From: Sphingobium boeckii
Lineage (GTDB): Bacteria; Pseudomonadota; Alphaproteobacteria; Sphingomonadales; Sphingomonadaceae
Assembly: GCF_014199215.1 (NCBI RefSeq)
Contig: NZ_JACIJC010000002.1
Location: 558,001 to 622,000, forward strand
Length of the DNA stretch: 64,000 nt
Reading direction: 5' to 3'
The notes under the pieces are model-generated. The model searched no databases. It saw only the letters and a list, made by a program, of their open reading frames with translations, and had not been told where the DNA came from. Numbering within the stretch: position 1 is the first letter of the stretch; each line of letters opens with the position of its first letter. Shown here piece by piece: positions 17,125-25,925 of the stretch. A program made the translations under genes and the position numbers.

Positions 17125-18450
17125 CTAGCGCGCAATCGGCAACCGCCCGGCACCACCGCCGGGAGCCATTTTGTCCAGCCCCATCCAGTCGAAGACGGGC
17201 AGGCCGTAAAACATGTCGAACAGTTCGAGTTGCGCGCCCACCGGACGGTTGCTGTTGGAATTCCACAGCATCACGATCCCGGTCTTCGCCTGCGCATCGA
17301 ACAGGATGAGCGACCGATAGCCGTCCACCGCACCGCGATGACCGACCAGCGCATGACCCATATAATTGAAATCGCGCCAACCCAAACCGTAAGTGGCGTC
17401 GGTCAGCGCGCGATCCGATGCGCCGCGCCCGCCATGCGGCGGAGTCGCCACCCGCGGCCTATGCAGCGTTTCCAGCGCCGCGCCCGACAGCACAGAGGGC
17501 ACCGCACCCATCTGCGCGCGCATCCATTTGGCGAGATCGAAGATCGAGGAATTGACCCCGCCCGCTGCGGGCACACGATAATAGGCGTCCTTCATCGGCA
17601 ATTCGCGCTGGCCGGCATGGGGCCGCGCCCAGCTTGCCGCGCTCTCGATCCCTGCCCGGCCCACGCTTGCGCTGGCCATGCCCAGCGGCGCGAACAGCTT
17701 TTCATGCACCACTTCGCCATAATCCAGGCCGGTCACACGCTGCACGATCTCGGTCGAAGCGTCGAACGCCACATTCTGATAGGTGTAGCAATTGGCCGGC
17801 GCGCAATAGGATGGCAGCAGACCCAGCGAAGCGCGGATGATTTTGGGATCCTCGCCATCCTCCAGCCGGTCATCATAGGCATTTTTGACGATCCCGGTGC
17901 GGTGCGAGAGCAGATCGGCGATGGTCACCCGGCTTTCCGCGCCGCCCGGCAGCCGCAGCGATGTGCGCATCTGGCTCACCGGTGTGTCGAGCGAGAGCTT
18001 CCCCTCCTGCGCCAGTTCGGCGACCACCGTCGCGGCGACGCCTTTGGAAAGCGAAGCCCAACGAAACACCGTCTTGGGCGTCACCGGATCGCCGGACCCG
18101 GCCACCGTCTCACCATAGCCTTTGACGAAGCTGATCCGGCCATCTTCCACCACGCCGACCGAGAGGCCGACCATGTCCTTCTGCGCCATGAGGCGCGCCA
18201 GACGCTGATCGAGCAGCGCATAATCAATGCGGGCGGAATGGAAGGAGACGGGATTCGTCGGCGCGGCGACGCTGGCGGTGTAGCTGGCGGCGCGCATGGA
18301 CGGCTGGACAGCCGTCTTCTCCGCGGCCTGACCCGCATCGGCAGTGGCGAAGCTGTAAGCGGTGCCGCCCGCGGCGAACGCAAGCACCAGCGGCAAACCC
18401 AATTTCCAGCGACGGCCCCCGGCACCTTTGACTTTATTCAGCGACACCAA
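17125..18450 (-). CDS. serine hydrolase, beta-lactamase class C / esterase EstB family
   Basis: Exported serine hydrolase of about 441 residues. An N-terminal hydrophobic segment (residues 16-35) is a signal or anchor. The active-site tetrad SLSK (SxxK, in FRWASLSKG), the YQN triad and a C-terminal HRG motif in place of KTG are seen, a pattern more typical of esterases/DD-peptidases than true AmpC. The frame opens with TTG followed by GTG; AAAGGG is placed well for either. It stands alone between leuC and the scoAB region. Substrate unknown. Confidence 0.85.
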   Translation of the reverse strand: MVSLNKVKGAGGRRWKLGLPLVLAFAAGGTAYSFATADAGQAAEKTAVQPSMRAASYTASVAAPTNPVSFHSARIDYALLDQRLARLMAQKDMVGLSVGVVEDGRISFVKGYGETVAGSGDPVTPKTVFRWASLSKGVAATVVAELAQEGKLSLDTPVSQMRTSLRLPGGAESRVTIADLLSHRTGIVKNAYDDRLEDGEDPKIIRASLGLLPSYCAPANCYTYQNVAFDASTEIVQRVTGLDYGEVVHEKLFAPLGMASASVGRAGIESAASWARPHAGQRELPMKDAYYRVPAAGGVNSSIFDLAKWMRAQMGAVPSVLSGAALETLHRPRVATPPHGGRGASDRALTDATYGLGWRDFNYMGHALVGHRGAVDGYRSLILFDAQAKTGIVMLWNSNSNRPVGAQLELFDMFYGLPVFDWMGLDKMAPGGGAGRLPIAR

Positions 18451-18575
18451 TGGCCCTTTGCGGCTCTAAGATGCGTCGAAGTCTACGCTTTTCCGCGGCT
18501 TTGCCAAGAGTTTACAATTGCTTCCGCCGCAAAGGATCCACAGCCTGCCCCGCAAATGACTCGGCTGGGCGATTT

Positions 18576-18703
18576 GCCCACTTCCTTCTCCCTTCCACGC
18601 CTTCGTGGAGGGGCCGGGGGTGACCCTTTTTATTCTGCATTCAGCCATCAGGAGAGAAGAGCCACCCCCAGCCCCTCCAGCAAGGGCTGAAGGGAAGCTA
18701 AGC
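18576..18703. repeat. dispersed palindromic repeat, family 4 copy 1
   Basis: Contains GTGGAGGGGCCGGGGGTGAC and, inverted about 50 bases later, GCCACCCCCAGCCCCTCCAG, each next to a small hairpin. The same bipartite arrangement fills the rpoB-rpoC gap (47772-47871). This copy occupies most of the 264-base gap between the serine hydrolase and scoB; nothing else is seen in the gap. Confidence 0.7.
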
Positions 18704-18714
18704 GGATTTCACGT

Positions 18715-19350
18715 TCAAACCGTATAATGCGCGGTCGTCTTGGCCGCGATCTCCTCGGCAGTCACGCCGGGGGCCGTTTCGACCAGCTTGAACGGCGTCT
18801 CGTGATCCGGGCGCTGGAACACGGCCAGATCGGTCACGATCATGTCCACCACGTTCTTGCCCGTCAGCGGCAGCGTGCAGGCGGGGATGAACTTGGGGCT
18901 GCCATCCTTGGCATTATGCTCCATCACCACGATGATTTTCTTGACGCCCGCGACCAGATCCATCGCGCCGCCCATGCCCTTGATCATCTTGCCTGGGATC
19001 ATCCAATTGGCGATGTCGCCATTTTCGGCCACTTCCATCGCGCCAAGCACGGTGAGGTCGATATGCCCGCCGCGGATCATCGCGAAGCTGTCCGATGAGC
19101 TGAAATAAGCCGATTGCGGCAATTCGCTGATCGTCTGCTTGCCCGCATTGATCAGATCGGGATCCACCTCATCGGGATAGGGAAAGGGTCCGATGCCCAG
19201 CATCCCGTTTTCCGATTGCAGCGTGACCTCGATCCCGTCGGGAATATTATTCGCCACCAGCGTCGGGATTCCGATGCCCAGGTTCACATAAAAGCCATCC
19301 TGCAATTCCCTGGCAGCCCGCGCCGCCATCTGGTTGCGATCCCACGCCAT
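18715..19350 (-). CDS. scoB: 3-oxoacid CoA-transferase subunit B
   Basis: Beta subunit of succinyl-CoA:3-ketoacid CoA-transferase, 211 residues. The active-site glutamate lies in [14 protein letters not shown], with the family motif [10 protein letters not shown] before it and [21 protein letters not shown] after. GGAGGAGAAATAAT precedes the ATG at 19350, fixing the start over the longer frame. It activates acetoacetate with succinyl-CoA together with ScoA. It is unusual that scoA is not directly upstream: a HAD phosphatase gene of about 0.9 kb intervenes. Confidence 0.95.
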   Translation of the reverse strand: MAWDRNQMAARAARELQDGFYVNLGIGIPTLVANNIPDGIEVTLQSENGMLGIGPFPYPDEVDPDLINAGKQTISELPQSAYFSSSDSFAMIRGGHIDLTVLGAMEVAENGDIANWMIPGKMIKGMGGAMDLVAGVKKIIVVMEHNAKDGSPKFIPACTLPLTGKNVVDMIVTDLAVFQRPDHETPFKLVETAPGVTAEEIAAKTTAHYTV

Positions 19351-19351
19351 A

Positions 19352-20278
19352 TTATTTCTCCTCCACCGGATCGATCCAGCTTTTATCAGCAGGAAACACA
19401 TCATCGAAGCCGCCCTTGAGCGCGCTTCCGTAAACGGGATTGGGCAAAACGAACCAGCCCTGCCCCCAGAGTTTCGCGATCGGACCGCTGGTCACTGCGG
19501 CGCGACGCGCGGCCACCGACGCGATCGCAAATCTGTCCGAAAAATCGCCAAGCTGATCGCCGACCAGAGCCACCACGCAAAAGCGTTTGGCGATTTCAGC
19601 GCGGCGGCCATCCTTACCGCTCTTTCCATCCACATCGCCCTTCAGGAACAGCGTCTCGCCATGTTTGAAGCTGCCAAGCCCGGCCGCCGCCAGCGCGCGT
19701 TCGGTGCCTTCGGCCGTGACAGCGCTGCGATTGGTGTTGAAGATGATCGCGACACCGGCCTGCCGGAGCGCGGCAAACGCGTCGACCGCACCCGGAACGG
19801 CGGTCACCGCCTGATCGCCCGTTTTTTCCCAGCGCTCCCAGCGCTTCTCGTCAAACGGCCCCGGCGCGCGCGCTTCCCATTCTTCCACGCCCAGATTGAG
19901 CAGCGCGGTCTCGTCCGCATCCAGCACCACGGCCTTGGGCTTGGCCTCGCAGGCTTCCCAGCGCGGCGCATCGAGCGTGGCGTCCGCGACCAGCACCCGG
20001 CTTTCCGCCGCGCCGCCCAGCACATATCGGGTCAGCGCCTGATAGGCCTGAACGCTGATCGCCGCTCCCTCGCCCGATCCGTAGAGATATTGGAATGCAG
20101 GCGGCGGCATGGCCGGAGCAGAGGAGGCCTGAGAGATATGCTGCTGTGCGCAACCCGACGCACCCATCAATAAATACAGCCCCAAAGCCGTTTTTCCCGC
20201 GCGGAGTCGAGGGGCATGGGGCCACGCACCAACGTGCCTCGACTTCGCTGGGGACAGACGGTTCAAAAGAAAATTCAC
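19352..20278 (-). CDS. HAD-family acid phosphatase, lipoprotein e(P4)-like
   Basis: Exported HAD phosphatase of the class B/C acid phosphatase group. DxD nucleophile motif [12 protein letters not shown] (Asp120, Asp122 counted from the GTG start), motif II FNTNR, and GDQLGDF as the distal acidic motif. A lipobox MGASGC puts the lipid anchor at Cys43. The frame starts with GTG overlapping the TGA of scoA (GTGA) and ends one base before the scoB ATG. Codons for residues about 4-30 come from a family-1 inverted repeat, so the signal peptide has a repeat-derived extension. A TTG at codon 32 is a poorer alternative. Confidence 0.8.
   Translation of the reverse strand: MNFLLNRLSPAKSRHVGAWPHAPRLRAGKTALGLYLLMGASGCAQQHISQASSAPAMPPPAFQYLYGSGEGAAISVQAYQALTRYVLGGAAESRVLVADATLDAPRWEACEAKPKAVVLDADETALLNLGVEEWEARAPGPFDEKRWERWEKTGDQAVTAVPGAVDAFAALRQAGVAIIFNTNRSAVTAEGTERALAAAGLGSFKHGETLFLKGDVDGKSGKDGRRAEIAKRFCVVALVGDQLGDFSDRFAIASVAARRAAVTSGPIAKLWGQGWFVLPNPVYGSALKGGFDDVFPADKSWIDPVEEK
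20189..20271. repeat. dispersed inverted-repeat element, family 1 copy B, inside a coding region
   Basis: Arms containing GCGGAGTCGAGG and CCTCGACTTCGC (11 of 12 complementary) flanked by the TTTCCCGCGC and CTGGGGACAG ends. It matches copies at 12821-12898 and 52639-52713. It lies inside the 5' end of the HAD phosphatase frame, just after the scoA stop. Confidence 0.75.
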
Positions 20279-20982
20279 GCCGCCTCGCGTTCCCGCGTGG
20301 TCGTGAATTCGATCTTCTTGTCATAGGGCGCGCCCAGCACGAGCCGCTTGATATAGACGCCGGGCACATGGATCGCATCGGGATCGAGGCTGCCCACGGG
20401 CACAATCTCCTCCACTTCGGCCACAGTCATGTGGCTCGCGGTCGCCATCGGCTGGTTGAAATTGCGCGCGGTCTTGCGGAAGATCAGATTGCCCGTCTCA
20501 TCGGCCTTCCAGCCCTTGATGATCGAGAGATCCGCCACGATGCCGCGCTCGAGGATATAATCCTGCCCGTCGAAGCTCTTCACTTCCTTGCCCTCGGCCA
20601 CCAGCGTGCCGACGCCCGTCTTGGTATAAAAACCGGGGATCCCCGCCCCGCCCGCGCGGCAGCGCTCGGCCAGGGTGCCCTGCGGACAAAATTCCACTTC
20701 GAGCTCGCCCGCCAGATATTGCCGCTCGAATTCCTTATTTTCGCCGACATAGGAAGAAATCATCTTCTTCACCTGCTTGGCGCGCAGCAATTTGCCCAGC
20801 CCCTCGCCGTCGATGCCGGCATTGTTGGAGGCAATGGTGAGGTCTTTCACGCCCGACGCCAGGATCGCATCGATCAGCCTTTCAGGGATGCCGCACAGGC
20901 CGAAGCCGCCAGCGCAGATGGTCATGCCGTCAAACAGAAGTCCGTCCAGCGCCGCGGCTGCATCGGGGTAGAGCTTCTTCAT
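20275..20982 (-). CDS. scoA: 3-oxoacid CoA-transferase subunit A
   Basis: Alpha subunit of succinyl-CoA:3-ketoacid CoA-transferase, 235 residues, beginning [12 protein letters not shown]. The CoA-transferase I signature [19 protein letters not shown] and the [20 protein letters not shown] segment are plain. The open frame runs further upstream, but the ATG at 20982 has GGGAGA before it and matches the family start. The product should pair with ScoB, encoded two genes downstream. Confidence 0.95.
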   Translation of the reverse strand: MKKLYPDAAAALDGLLFDGMTICAGGFGLCGIPERLIDAILASGVKDLTIASNNAGIDGEGLGKLLRAKQVKKMISSYVGENKEFERQYLAGELEVEFCPQGTLAERCRAGGAGIPGFYTKTGVGTLVAEGKEVKSFDGQDYILERGIVADLSIIKGWKADETGNLIFRKTARNFNQPMATASHMTVAEVEEIVPVGSLDPDAIHVPGVYIKRLVLGAPYDKKIEFTTTREREAA

Positions 20983-21143
20983 CTCAACGGTCTCCCAAAA
21001 CCTTCTCAAACGCCAAGTGACATGTGCTGAAACGCCGGTCAATTGCACCGGAATCGACCTATGATTGCAATATATGCAATCGCAAAGCCCGCCGCGCAAC
21101 CGAGCCTCTTCATTCCATCGGATAGTTGGGATAGTCATGGTGC

Positions 21144-22817
21144 ATGACACATCAAAGAACAGGCGGCCGCATCCTCGTCGATCAGCTCGTGGCCCAGGGC
21201 TGCGACCGGATTTTCACCGTGCCGGGTGAGAGCTTTCTCGCGGTGCTCGATGCTCTGCATGACACGCCCGCCATCCAGACCGTCGTGTGCCGACAGGAAG
21301 GCGGCGTCGCCTTCATGGCCGAAGCCGATGGCGCGCTGACCAAAAGGCCCGGCATAGCCTTCGTCACCCGCGGTCCGGGCGCGACCAACGCTTCGATCGG
21401 CGTGCATGTGGCGATGCAGGATTCCACGCCGATGATCCTCTTCATCGGTGACGTCTCGCGCGGCGACCGGGATCGCGAGGCGTTTCAGGAAGTGGATTTC
21501 ACTGCGATGTTCTCGCCCCTCGCCAAATGGGCGACGCGAATCGACGACGCCAAGCGGATTTCCGAATATGTCGCGCGCGCTTATGCCGTCGCCATTTCGG
21601 GCCGCCCTGGTCCGGTTGTGATCGCATTGCCGGAGGATATGTTGACCGATGTGGTGGAGGCGGTGGATCGCCCGCGCGTCGAAAAGCCCGCCCAGCCGGC
21701 CGATCCCGAAGCGATGATGGCGCTGGTCGATCTGCTGAAGGACGCCGCCGCGCCGGTCGCGATCGTGGGTGGTGCCGGATGGGACGAAGCCGCATCACAT
21801 TATTTCCGGCAATGGGCCGAACGCATCGGACTGCCCGTCGCCTGCGCCTTCCGCCGTCAGGATGCGATCGCGAATGACAGTCCGGTCTGGGCAGGCAATC
21901 TGGGCTACGGCCCCAATCCCAAGCTGCTCCAGCGGATTCGCGAGGCCGATCTCCTCATCGTGGCCGGGCCGCGGCTGGGAGAGGCGACCACCGATGGCTA
22001 TACGCTGATCACCCCCGATCATCCGGGGCAGACCCTGGTCCATATCCATCCCGATCCCAATGAACTGAACAGCGTCTACAAGACCTGCCTGCCCATCTGT
22101 GCCGACATGCGCGAATTTGCCGAGCTGGCCGCGCATTGGGAGGATGATCTGCTCGACTTCGACGCCGGCCGGCAGGCCCATGCCGAATGGCGCGCATGGT
22201 CCACCCCCGCGCCCAATGGGGCTGCGCTCGATCTCGGCCTGTGCGCAAAGGCGATGCGCGATACGCTGCCGGGCGATTCGATCATCTGCAACGGCGCAGG
22301 CAATTTCTCCGGCTGGTGGCATCGTTACTGGCATTATGCCGGTCCTGTGAGCCAGCTCGCGCCCACGGCGGGCGCGATGGGCTATGGCCTGCCCGCGGGT
22401 GTTGCCGCCGCTCTGCGTCATCCCGATCGCCAGATCATCGTGCTGGCGGGCGACGGCGATTTCCTGATGAACGGCCAGGAACTGTCCACCGCCATCCGCT
22501 ATGGCTGCGACATGCTGGTGCTGGTGATCGACAATAAGGCTTACGGCACGATCCGGATGCACCAGGAACGCGAATATCCCGATCGCCTCTCCGCCACCGA
22601 TCTGGTCAACCCCGATTTCGCCGCCCTCGCCCGCGCTTATGGCGCCTGGGCGGAGACGGTGCAGACGACGGAAGCCTTCGCGCCAGCACTCGCGCGCGCT
22701 CAGGCGGAGACAGGTGTCAAACTGCTGCACCTGAAGACCGAGGTGCAACATATCGGCGCTGGCGGCATTACGATCGAGAAAGTGCAGGCAGCGGGGCGGG
22801 CGGCGCGGGGCGGTTAG
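21144..22817 (+). CDS. thiamine diphosphate-dependent enzyme, acetolactate synthase-like
   Basis: A 557-residue ThDP enzyme with the usual three domains. Catalytic Glu52 lies in [15 protein letters not shown], the central domain starts near residue 190, and the ThDP/Mg site is [29 protein letters not shown]. The closest recognisable group is IlvB-like large subunits, but no small regulatory subunit gene is next to it. It is more likely a catabolic or oxalyl/glyoxylate-type member than the biosynthetic enzyme. It is divergent from scoA and converges on the VapC gene with two bases between. Confidence 0.8.
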   Translation: MTHQRTGGRILVDQLVAQGCDRIFTVPGESFLAVLDALHDTPAIQTVVCRQEGGVAFMAEADGALTKRPGIAFVTRGPGATNASIGVHVAMQDSTPMILFIGDVSRGDRDREAFQEVDFTAMFSPLAKWATRIDDAKRISEYVARAYAVAISGRPGPVVIALPEDMLTDVVEAVDRPRVEKPAQPADPEAMMALVDLLKDAAAPVAIVGGAGWDEAASHYFRQWAERIGLPVACAFRRQDAIANDSPVWAGNLGYGPNPKLLQRIREADLLIVAGPRLGEATTDGYTLITPDHPGQTLVHIHPDPNELNSVYKTCLPICADMREFAELAAHWEDDLLDFDAGRQAHAEWRAWSTPAPNGAALDLGLCAKAMRDTLPGDSIICNGAGNFSGWWHRYWHYAGPVSQLAPTAGAMGYGLPAGVAAALRHPDRQIIVLAGDGDFLMNGQELSTAIRYGCDMLVLVIDNKAYGTIRMHQEREYPDRLSATDLVNPDFAALARAYGAWAETVQTTEAFAPALARAQAETGVKLLHLKTEVQHIGAGGITIEKVQAAGRAARGG

Positions 22818-22819
22818 GT

Positions 22820-23221
22820 TTAGCTTGCCGGGCTAGGCCAGATTTCCAGCTTGAGATCGGGGATATCCTGGAAGTCTGCGCCGTTGATGGTGATCAGCGT
22901 GGCATCCAGCACGAGAGCTTGAGCGGCGATCATCCGATCGAATATACGTGACCGGGCATAGCCGCTGGTTGAAACGATTTTACTATATGCCGTGGCCTCG
23001 GCACTACCAAAGGCGAGCGTACCGAAGGTGTTCGACATTTCGTCCAAAACCCTGCGACGATGGCTTGCGCTTGATGGATCGCGCAATATGCCGCCTTCCA
23101 TTTCCACTACAGTCACGATGGACAGCAGGATCGCGCCTTCCAAGGCGGCGACACGATTGACGATATCGGGATCGGCATCACGCAAGTGGATGGCGACATT
23201 AGTATCGAGCAAATACGTCAC
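22820..23221 (-). CDS. vapC: PIN-domain ribonuclease toxin VapC
   Basis: A 133-residue PIN toxin starting with GTG just after the antitoxin stop. Metal-binding acidic residues: Asp6 (LLDTN), Glu in VVEMEGG, Asp in IFDRMIAAQAL and Asp in NGADF. LVLDATLITINGADF is the family's C-terminal block. Together with the gene before it, it forms a VapBC-type module distinct from the Phd/PIN module at 6.7 kb. Confidence 0.9.
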   Translation of the reverse strand: MTYLLDTNVAIHLRDADPDIVNRVAALEGAILLSIVTVVEMEGGILRDPSSASHRRRVLDEMSNTFGTLAFGSAEATAYSKIVSTSGYARSRIFDRMIAAQALVLDATLITINGADFQDIPDLKLEIWPSPAS

Positions 23222-23222
23222 A

Positions 23223-23468
23223 TCAGAGCCCAGGCCGGTTTGGTGCCTCTACGGGATCGCGTTTTTGAACACCATCTTCTGGAGGCCCGATCTCCCGAAG
23301 TAACGCAATAAAATCAGCTAAACTTTTCTTGGGCTTGGGATCTATAATCAGACGATCACCTACGCGCGTGATCGTCACATCAATATCCGCGCCATATGCA
23401 ATCTCTTTAGGAAGGCGAACCGCTTCGCTATTTCCGCTTCGAAAGACCTTGCTGTCGATTTGACCCAT
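23223..23468 (-). CDS. vapB: AbrB/SpoVT-type antitoxin VapB
   Basis: An 81-residue swapped-hairpin antitoxin: KVFRSGNSEAVRLPKEI is the AbrB-family DNA-binding motif, followed by ITRVGDRLIIDPK and a C-terminal toxin-binding tail. The ATG at 23468 (MGQIDSKV) is chosen over an upstream one because the DNA-binding domain begins right after it. The perfect palindrome CGTATATACG (23474-23483) just upstream is a good candidate operator. Confidence 0.88.
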   Translation of the reverse strand: MGQIDSKVFRSGNSEAVRLPKEIAYGADIDVTITRVGDRLIIDPKPKKSLADFIALLREIGPPEDGVQKRDPVEAPNRPGL

Positions 23469-23473
23469 ACGTC

Positions 23474-23483
23474 CGTATATACG
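23474..23483. promoter_or_regulatory. candidate VapB operator palindrome
   Basis: Perfect 10-base palindrome CGTATATACG, 6 bases upstream of the chosen vapB start. AT-rich core and position fit autoregulation by the VapBC complex. Inferred from position only. Confidence 0.4.
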
Positions 23484-23510
23484 CGTAGGCACCGCTGAAC
23501 TCAAGGCAAA

Positions 23511-23547
23511 AGAAAAAGCCCCGCTCCATTTAACTGGAACGGGGCTT
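23511..23547 (-). terminator. terminator after csbD-like gene
   Basis: Arms 23516-23528 and 23535-23547 form a 13-bp stem (AAGCCCCG/CGGGGCTT outer part, one internal mismatch) with loop TTTAAC. Read on the minus strand it is followed by TTTTTCTTTT. It ends the CsbD transcript before vapB. Confidence 0.85.
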
Positions 23548-23586
23548 CCTGCGACCCGCAGAGCTCTGCTCTACAGAATTGTGAAA

Positions 23587-23769
23587 CTAGATGTCGTCGC
23601 CCAACGCGCCTTTGACCTTGCCGGCAAACTGCTGGGCCTTGCCCTTGCCTTCCTGCGCGGCACCTTCTTCGACCAGGCGCTCATTGCCATTGTTCTTGCC
23701 AACGGCCTGCTTCACCTTGCCGGCGGCTTCGTTGGCATTGCCTTTGATCTTGTCGACGAGTTCACCCAT
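23587..23769 (-). CDS. CsbD-family stress-response protein
   Basis: Small hydrophilic protein of 60 residues with the CsbD pattern of Gly/Lys/Ala-rich repeats (KIKGNANEAAGKVKQAVGK, KGKAQQFAGKVKGALGD). AAAGGAG precedes the ATG by 8 bases. Members are abundant, often disordered stress proteins; molecular role unknown. Single gene with its own terminator. Confidence 0.9.
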   Translation of the reverse strand: MGELVDKIKGNANEAAGKVKQAVGKNNGNERLVEEGAAQEGKGKAQQFAGKVKGALGDDI

Positions 23770-23892
23770 GACGCAACTCCTTTGCTACCGGTGACCACGC
23801 AGCCATTTGCGCGACCATTCAAGACAGTAACAAAACAGTAAAGCCCCGGTTCCGGATTTTGCGGCCAACGGTTCAACGCGGGCAATAGGCCG

Positions 23893-24894
23893 TTAGATCA
23901 GCCCCGCCAGCGGGCTGGAGGGATCGGCGTACATCCGCTTGCCCATCCGCCCGGCGCGATAGGACAGCCGCCCCGCTTCCACCGCCGCCTTCATCGCGGC
24001 CGCCATCATCACCGGATCCTTGGCCTCGGCGATCGCGGTGTTCATCAGCACGCCATCGCAGCCAAGCTCCATCGCGACCGCTGCGTCGGACGCGCTGCCA
24101 ACGCCGGCGTCGACCAGCACGGGCACCTTGGCCCCCTCCACGATCAAGCGCACCGTCACGCGATTCTGGATGCCGAGGCCCGATCCGATCGGCGCGCCCA
24201 GCGGCATGATCGCCACCGCGCCCGCATCCTCAAGCCGTTTGGCCGCGATGGGATCGTCCACGCAATAGACCATCGGCAGGAATCCTTCATTGGCCAATAT
24301 CTCGGTCGCGCGCAGCGTTTCCACCATATCGGGATAAAGCGTCTTCGCCTCCCCCAGCACCTCCAGCTTCACCAGATCCCAGCCGCCCGCCTCGCGTGCC
24401 AGCCGCAGCGTGCGGATCGCATCGTCTCCGGTGAAGCAGCCCGCGGTGTTGGGCAGATAGGTGATCTTTTTGGGGTCGATATAGTCGGTGAGCATCGGCG
24501 CGCCGGGATCGGCGATGTTCACGCGGCGCACCGCCACAGTCACGATTTCTGCGCCCGAAGCCGCAACGGCGGCCGCATTCTGCTCGAAATCCTTATATTT
24601 TCCGGTGCCGACGATGAGCCTGGAATTGAATGTCCGCCCCGCGACCGTCCAGCTATCGGACGACACCGCGATATGATCGCCGCCGCCCACGAAATGCACG
24701 ATTTCCAGTTCATCGCCATCTTCCACCGTAACGCCGGCCAGGGTCGAACGCGGCACCACGACCAGATTGCGCTCCACCGCGACCTTGGCCGGATCAAGCC
24801 CCAGTTCCGCCGCCAGGTCCGCGAGCGTCAGCCCGTCTTTGACCCGGCGATGCTCGCCATTCACCCGGATGGAGATCGTACCGTCTGCGCTCAT
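23893..24894 (-). CDS. thiG: ThiS-ThiG fusion: sulfur carrier protein plus thiazole synthase
   Basis: A 333-residue protein in one frame. Residues 6-72 are a ThiS ubiquitin-like domain ([35 protein letters not shown]). From about residue 78 on it is Thi[28 protein letters not shown] with the Schiff-base lysine, and [21 protein letters not shown]. ThiG makes the thiazole of thiamine using sulfur from the ThiS C-terminal Gly-Gly. Here those glycines (70-72) are internal, so the chain would have to be cut or work differently. No TPP riboswitch is visible in the 74-base gap shared with divergent aroQ. Confidence 0.93.
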   Translation of the reverse strand: MSADGTISIRVNGEHRRVKDGLTLADLAAELGLDPAKVAVERNLVVVPRSTLAGVTVEDGDELEIVHFVGGGDHIAVSSDSWTVAGRTFNSRLIVGTGKYKDFEQNAAAVAASGAEIVTVAVRRVNIADPGAPMLTDYIDPKKITYLPNTAGCFTGDDAIRTLRLAREAGGWDLVKLEVLGEAKTLYPDMVETLRATEILANEGFLPMVYCVDDPIAAKRLEDAGAVAIMPLGAPIGSGLGIQNRVTVRLIVEGAKVPVLVDAGVGSASDAAVAMELGCDGVLMNTAIAEAKDPVMMAAAMKAAVEAGRLSYRAGRMGKRMYADPSSPLAGLI

Positions 24895-24968
24895 TCAACC
24901 TGACCTTTGCGTGTTCGCGTTGCGCGCCATATAGGGAGCAGCCAAGCCATGTCGCAACCGAAAGACCC

Positions 24969-25412
24969 ATGATGAGCGATGCCACCACCGTCTTCGTGCT
25001 CAACGGCCCCAATCTGAACCTGCTCGGATTACGGGAACCGGAGATTTACGGCCATGACACGCTTGACGATATCGCCGGGCGGATGGAGGATCAGGCGCAG
25101 GAAATCGGCCTGACGATCGATTTCCGGCAATCCAATCATGAAGGCCATCTGGTCGATTGGCTGCACGAGGCCAATGCCGCGGGTGCCAAGGCCGTGCTGC
25201 TGAATGCGGGCGCTTATACGCATACGTCCGTTGCGCTGCATGATGCGATCAAGGCCATCAATGTCCCCGTGATCGAGGTGCATCTGTCCAATCCGCACAA
25301 GCGGGAGGAATTCCGCCACAAGAGCTATGTCGGCATGGCCGCCAAGGGAACCATCGCCGGCTTTGGCGCGCTGTCATACAGCCTGGCGCTGGACGCGGCG
25401 GCGTCTCTCTGA
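24969..25412 (+). CDS. aroQ: type II 3-dehydroquinate dehydratase
   Basis: Shikimate-pathway enzyme of 147 residues. VLNGPNLNLLGLREPEIYG with the catalytic tyrosine, RQSNHEGHLVDWLHEA, LNAGAYTHTSVALHDA and VEVHLSNPHKREEFRHKS with the catalytic histidine are all present. Two adjacent ATGs open the gene. It leads the aroQ-accB-accC cluster that is conserved across proteobacteria; accB follows 36 bases later. Confidence 0.97.
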   Translation: MMSDATTVFVLNGPNLNLLGLREPEIYGHDTLDDIAGRMEDQAQEIGLTIDFRQSNHEGHLVDWLHEANAAGAKAVLLNAGAYTHTSVALHDAIKAINVPVIEVHLSNPHKREEFRHKSYVGMAAKGTIAGFGALSYSLALDAAASL

Positions 25413-25448
25413 CAATAGCGCGCCAACAAGGGTAACAATGAGGGTCGC

Positions 25449-25916
25449 ATGACCACCGAAACAAACAACACCGCCATGCAGGTCGATCCCGCGCTGGTTC
25501 GTCAGCTCGCCGAACTGCTGGACGAAACGAAACTGACAGAAATCGAAGTGCAGGACGGGGATCGCCGCATCCGTGTGGCGCGCACCGTCTCGGTGGCCGC
25601 CGCAGCGCCGCTGGGCTATGCGCCGCCGCCTGCCGCTGCTGGCACGGAAGCGCCTTCTGCCGCAGCGCCGACGCCTGCCGCCGTCAATGCCGTGAAATCC
25701 CCGATGGTCGGCACCGTCTACCTGGCGGCAGAGCCGGGCGCGACGCCGTTCATCACCGTGGGTGCCACCGTGAAGGCGGGCGATACGCTGGTGATCATCG
25801 AAGCGATGAAGGTGATGAACCCGATCATCGCCACCGCCGCCGGCAAAGTGACTGCCATCCTGATCGACAATGGCCAGCCGGTCGAATTCGATCAGCCGCT
25901 TGTCGTGGTCGAGTAA
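25449..25916 (+). CDS. accB: biotin carboxyl carrier protein of acetyl-CoA carboxylase
   Basis: Biotin carrier of 155 residues. An N-terminal dimerisation segment (about residues 10-45) and a Pro/Ala linker (55-80) precede the biotinyl domain with EAMKVMN, whose lysine is biotinylated, and a final [11 protein letters not shown] strand. GAGGG lies before the ATG. It is followed nine bases later by accC, its carboxylase partner in the first step of fatty acid synthesis. Confidence 0.97.
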   Translation: MTTETNNTAMQVDPALVRQLAELLDETKLTEIEVQDGDRRIRVARTVSVAAAAPLGYAPPPAAAGTEAPSAAAPTPAAVNAVKSPMVGTVYLAAEPGATPFITVGATVKAGDTLVIIEAMKVMNPIIATAAGKVTAILIDNGQPVEFDQPLVVVE

Positions 25917-25925
25917 AAACCCGTC

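Noticed and set aside
17125..18450. Antibiotic-inactivating class C beta-lactamase
   Set aside because: SxxK and YxN are present but the KTG motif is replaced by HRG; EstB-like esterase or peptidase is more likely.
15694..18690. 998-residue plus-strand frame across leuC and the serine hydrolase
   Set aside because: Antisense to two clear genes and running through a gap; His/Arg/Gln-rich product typical of a shadow frame.
23351..23376. 9-bp inverted repeat GACGATCAC/GTGATCGTC inside vapB
   Set aside because: Lies in the conserved coding segment; probably chance from codon choice, with no regulatory context.
24895..24968. TPP riboswitch before thiSG
   Set aside because: The gap is only 74 bases and lacks the conserved CTGAGA and ACCTGA boxes.
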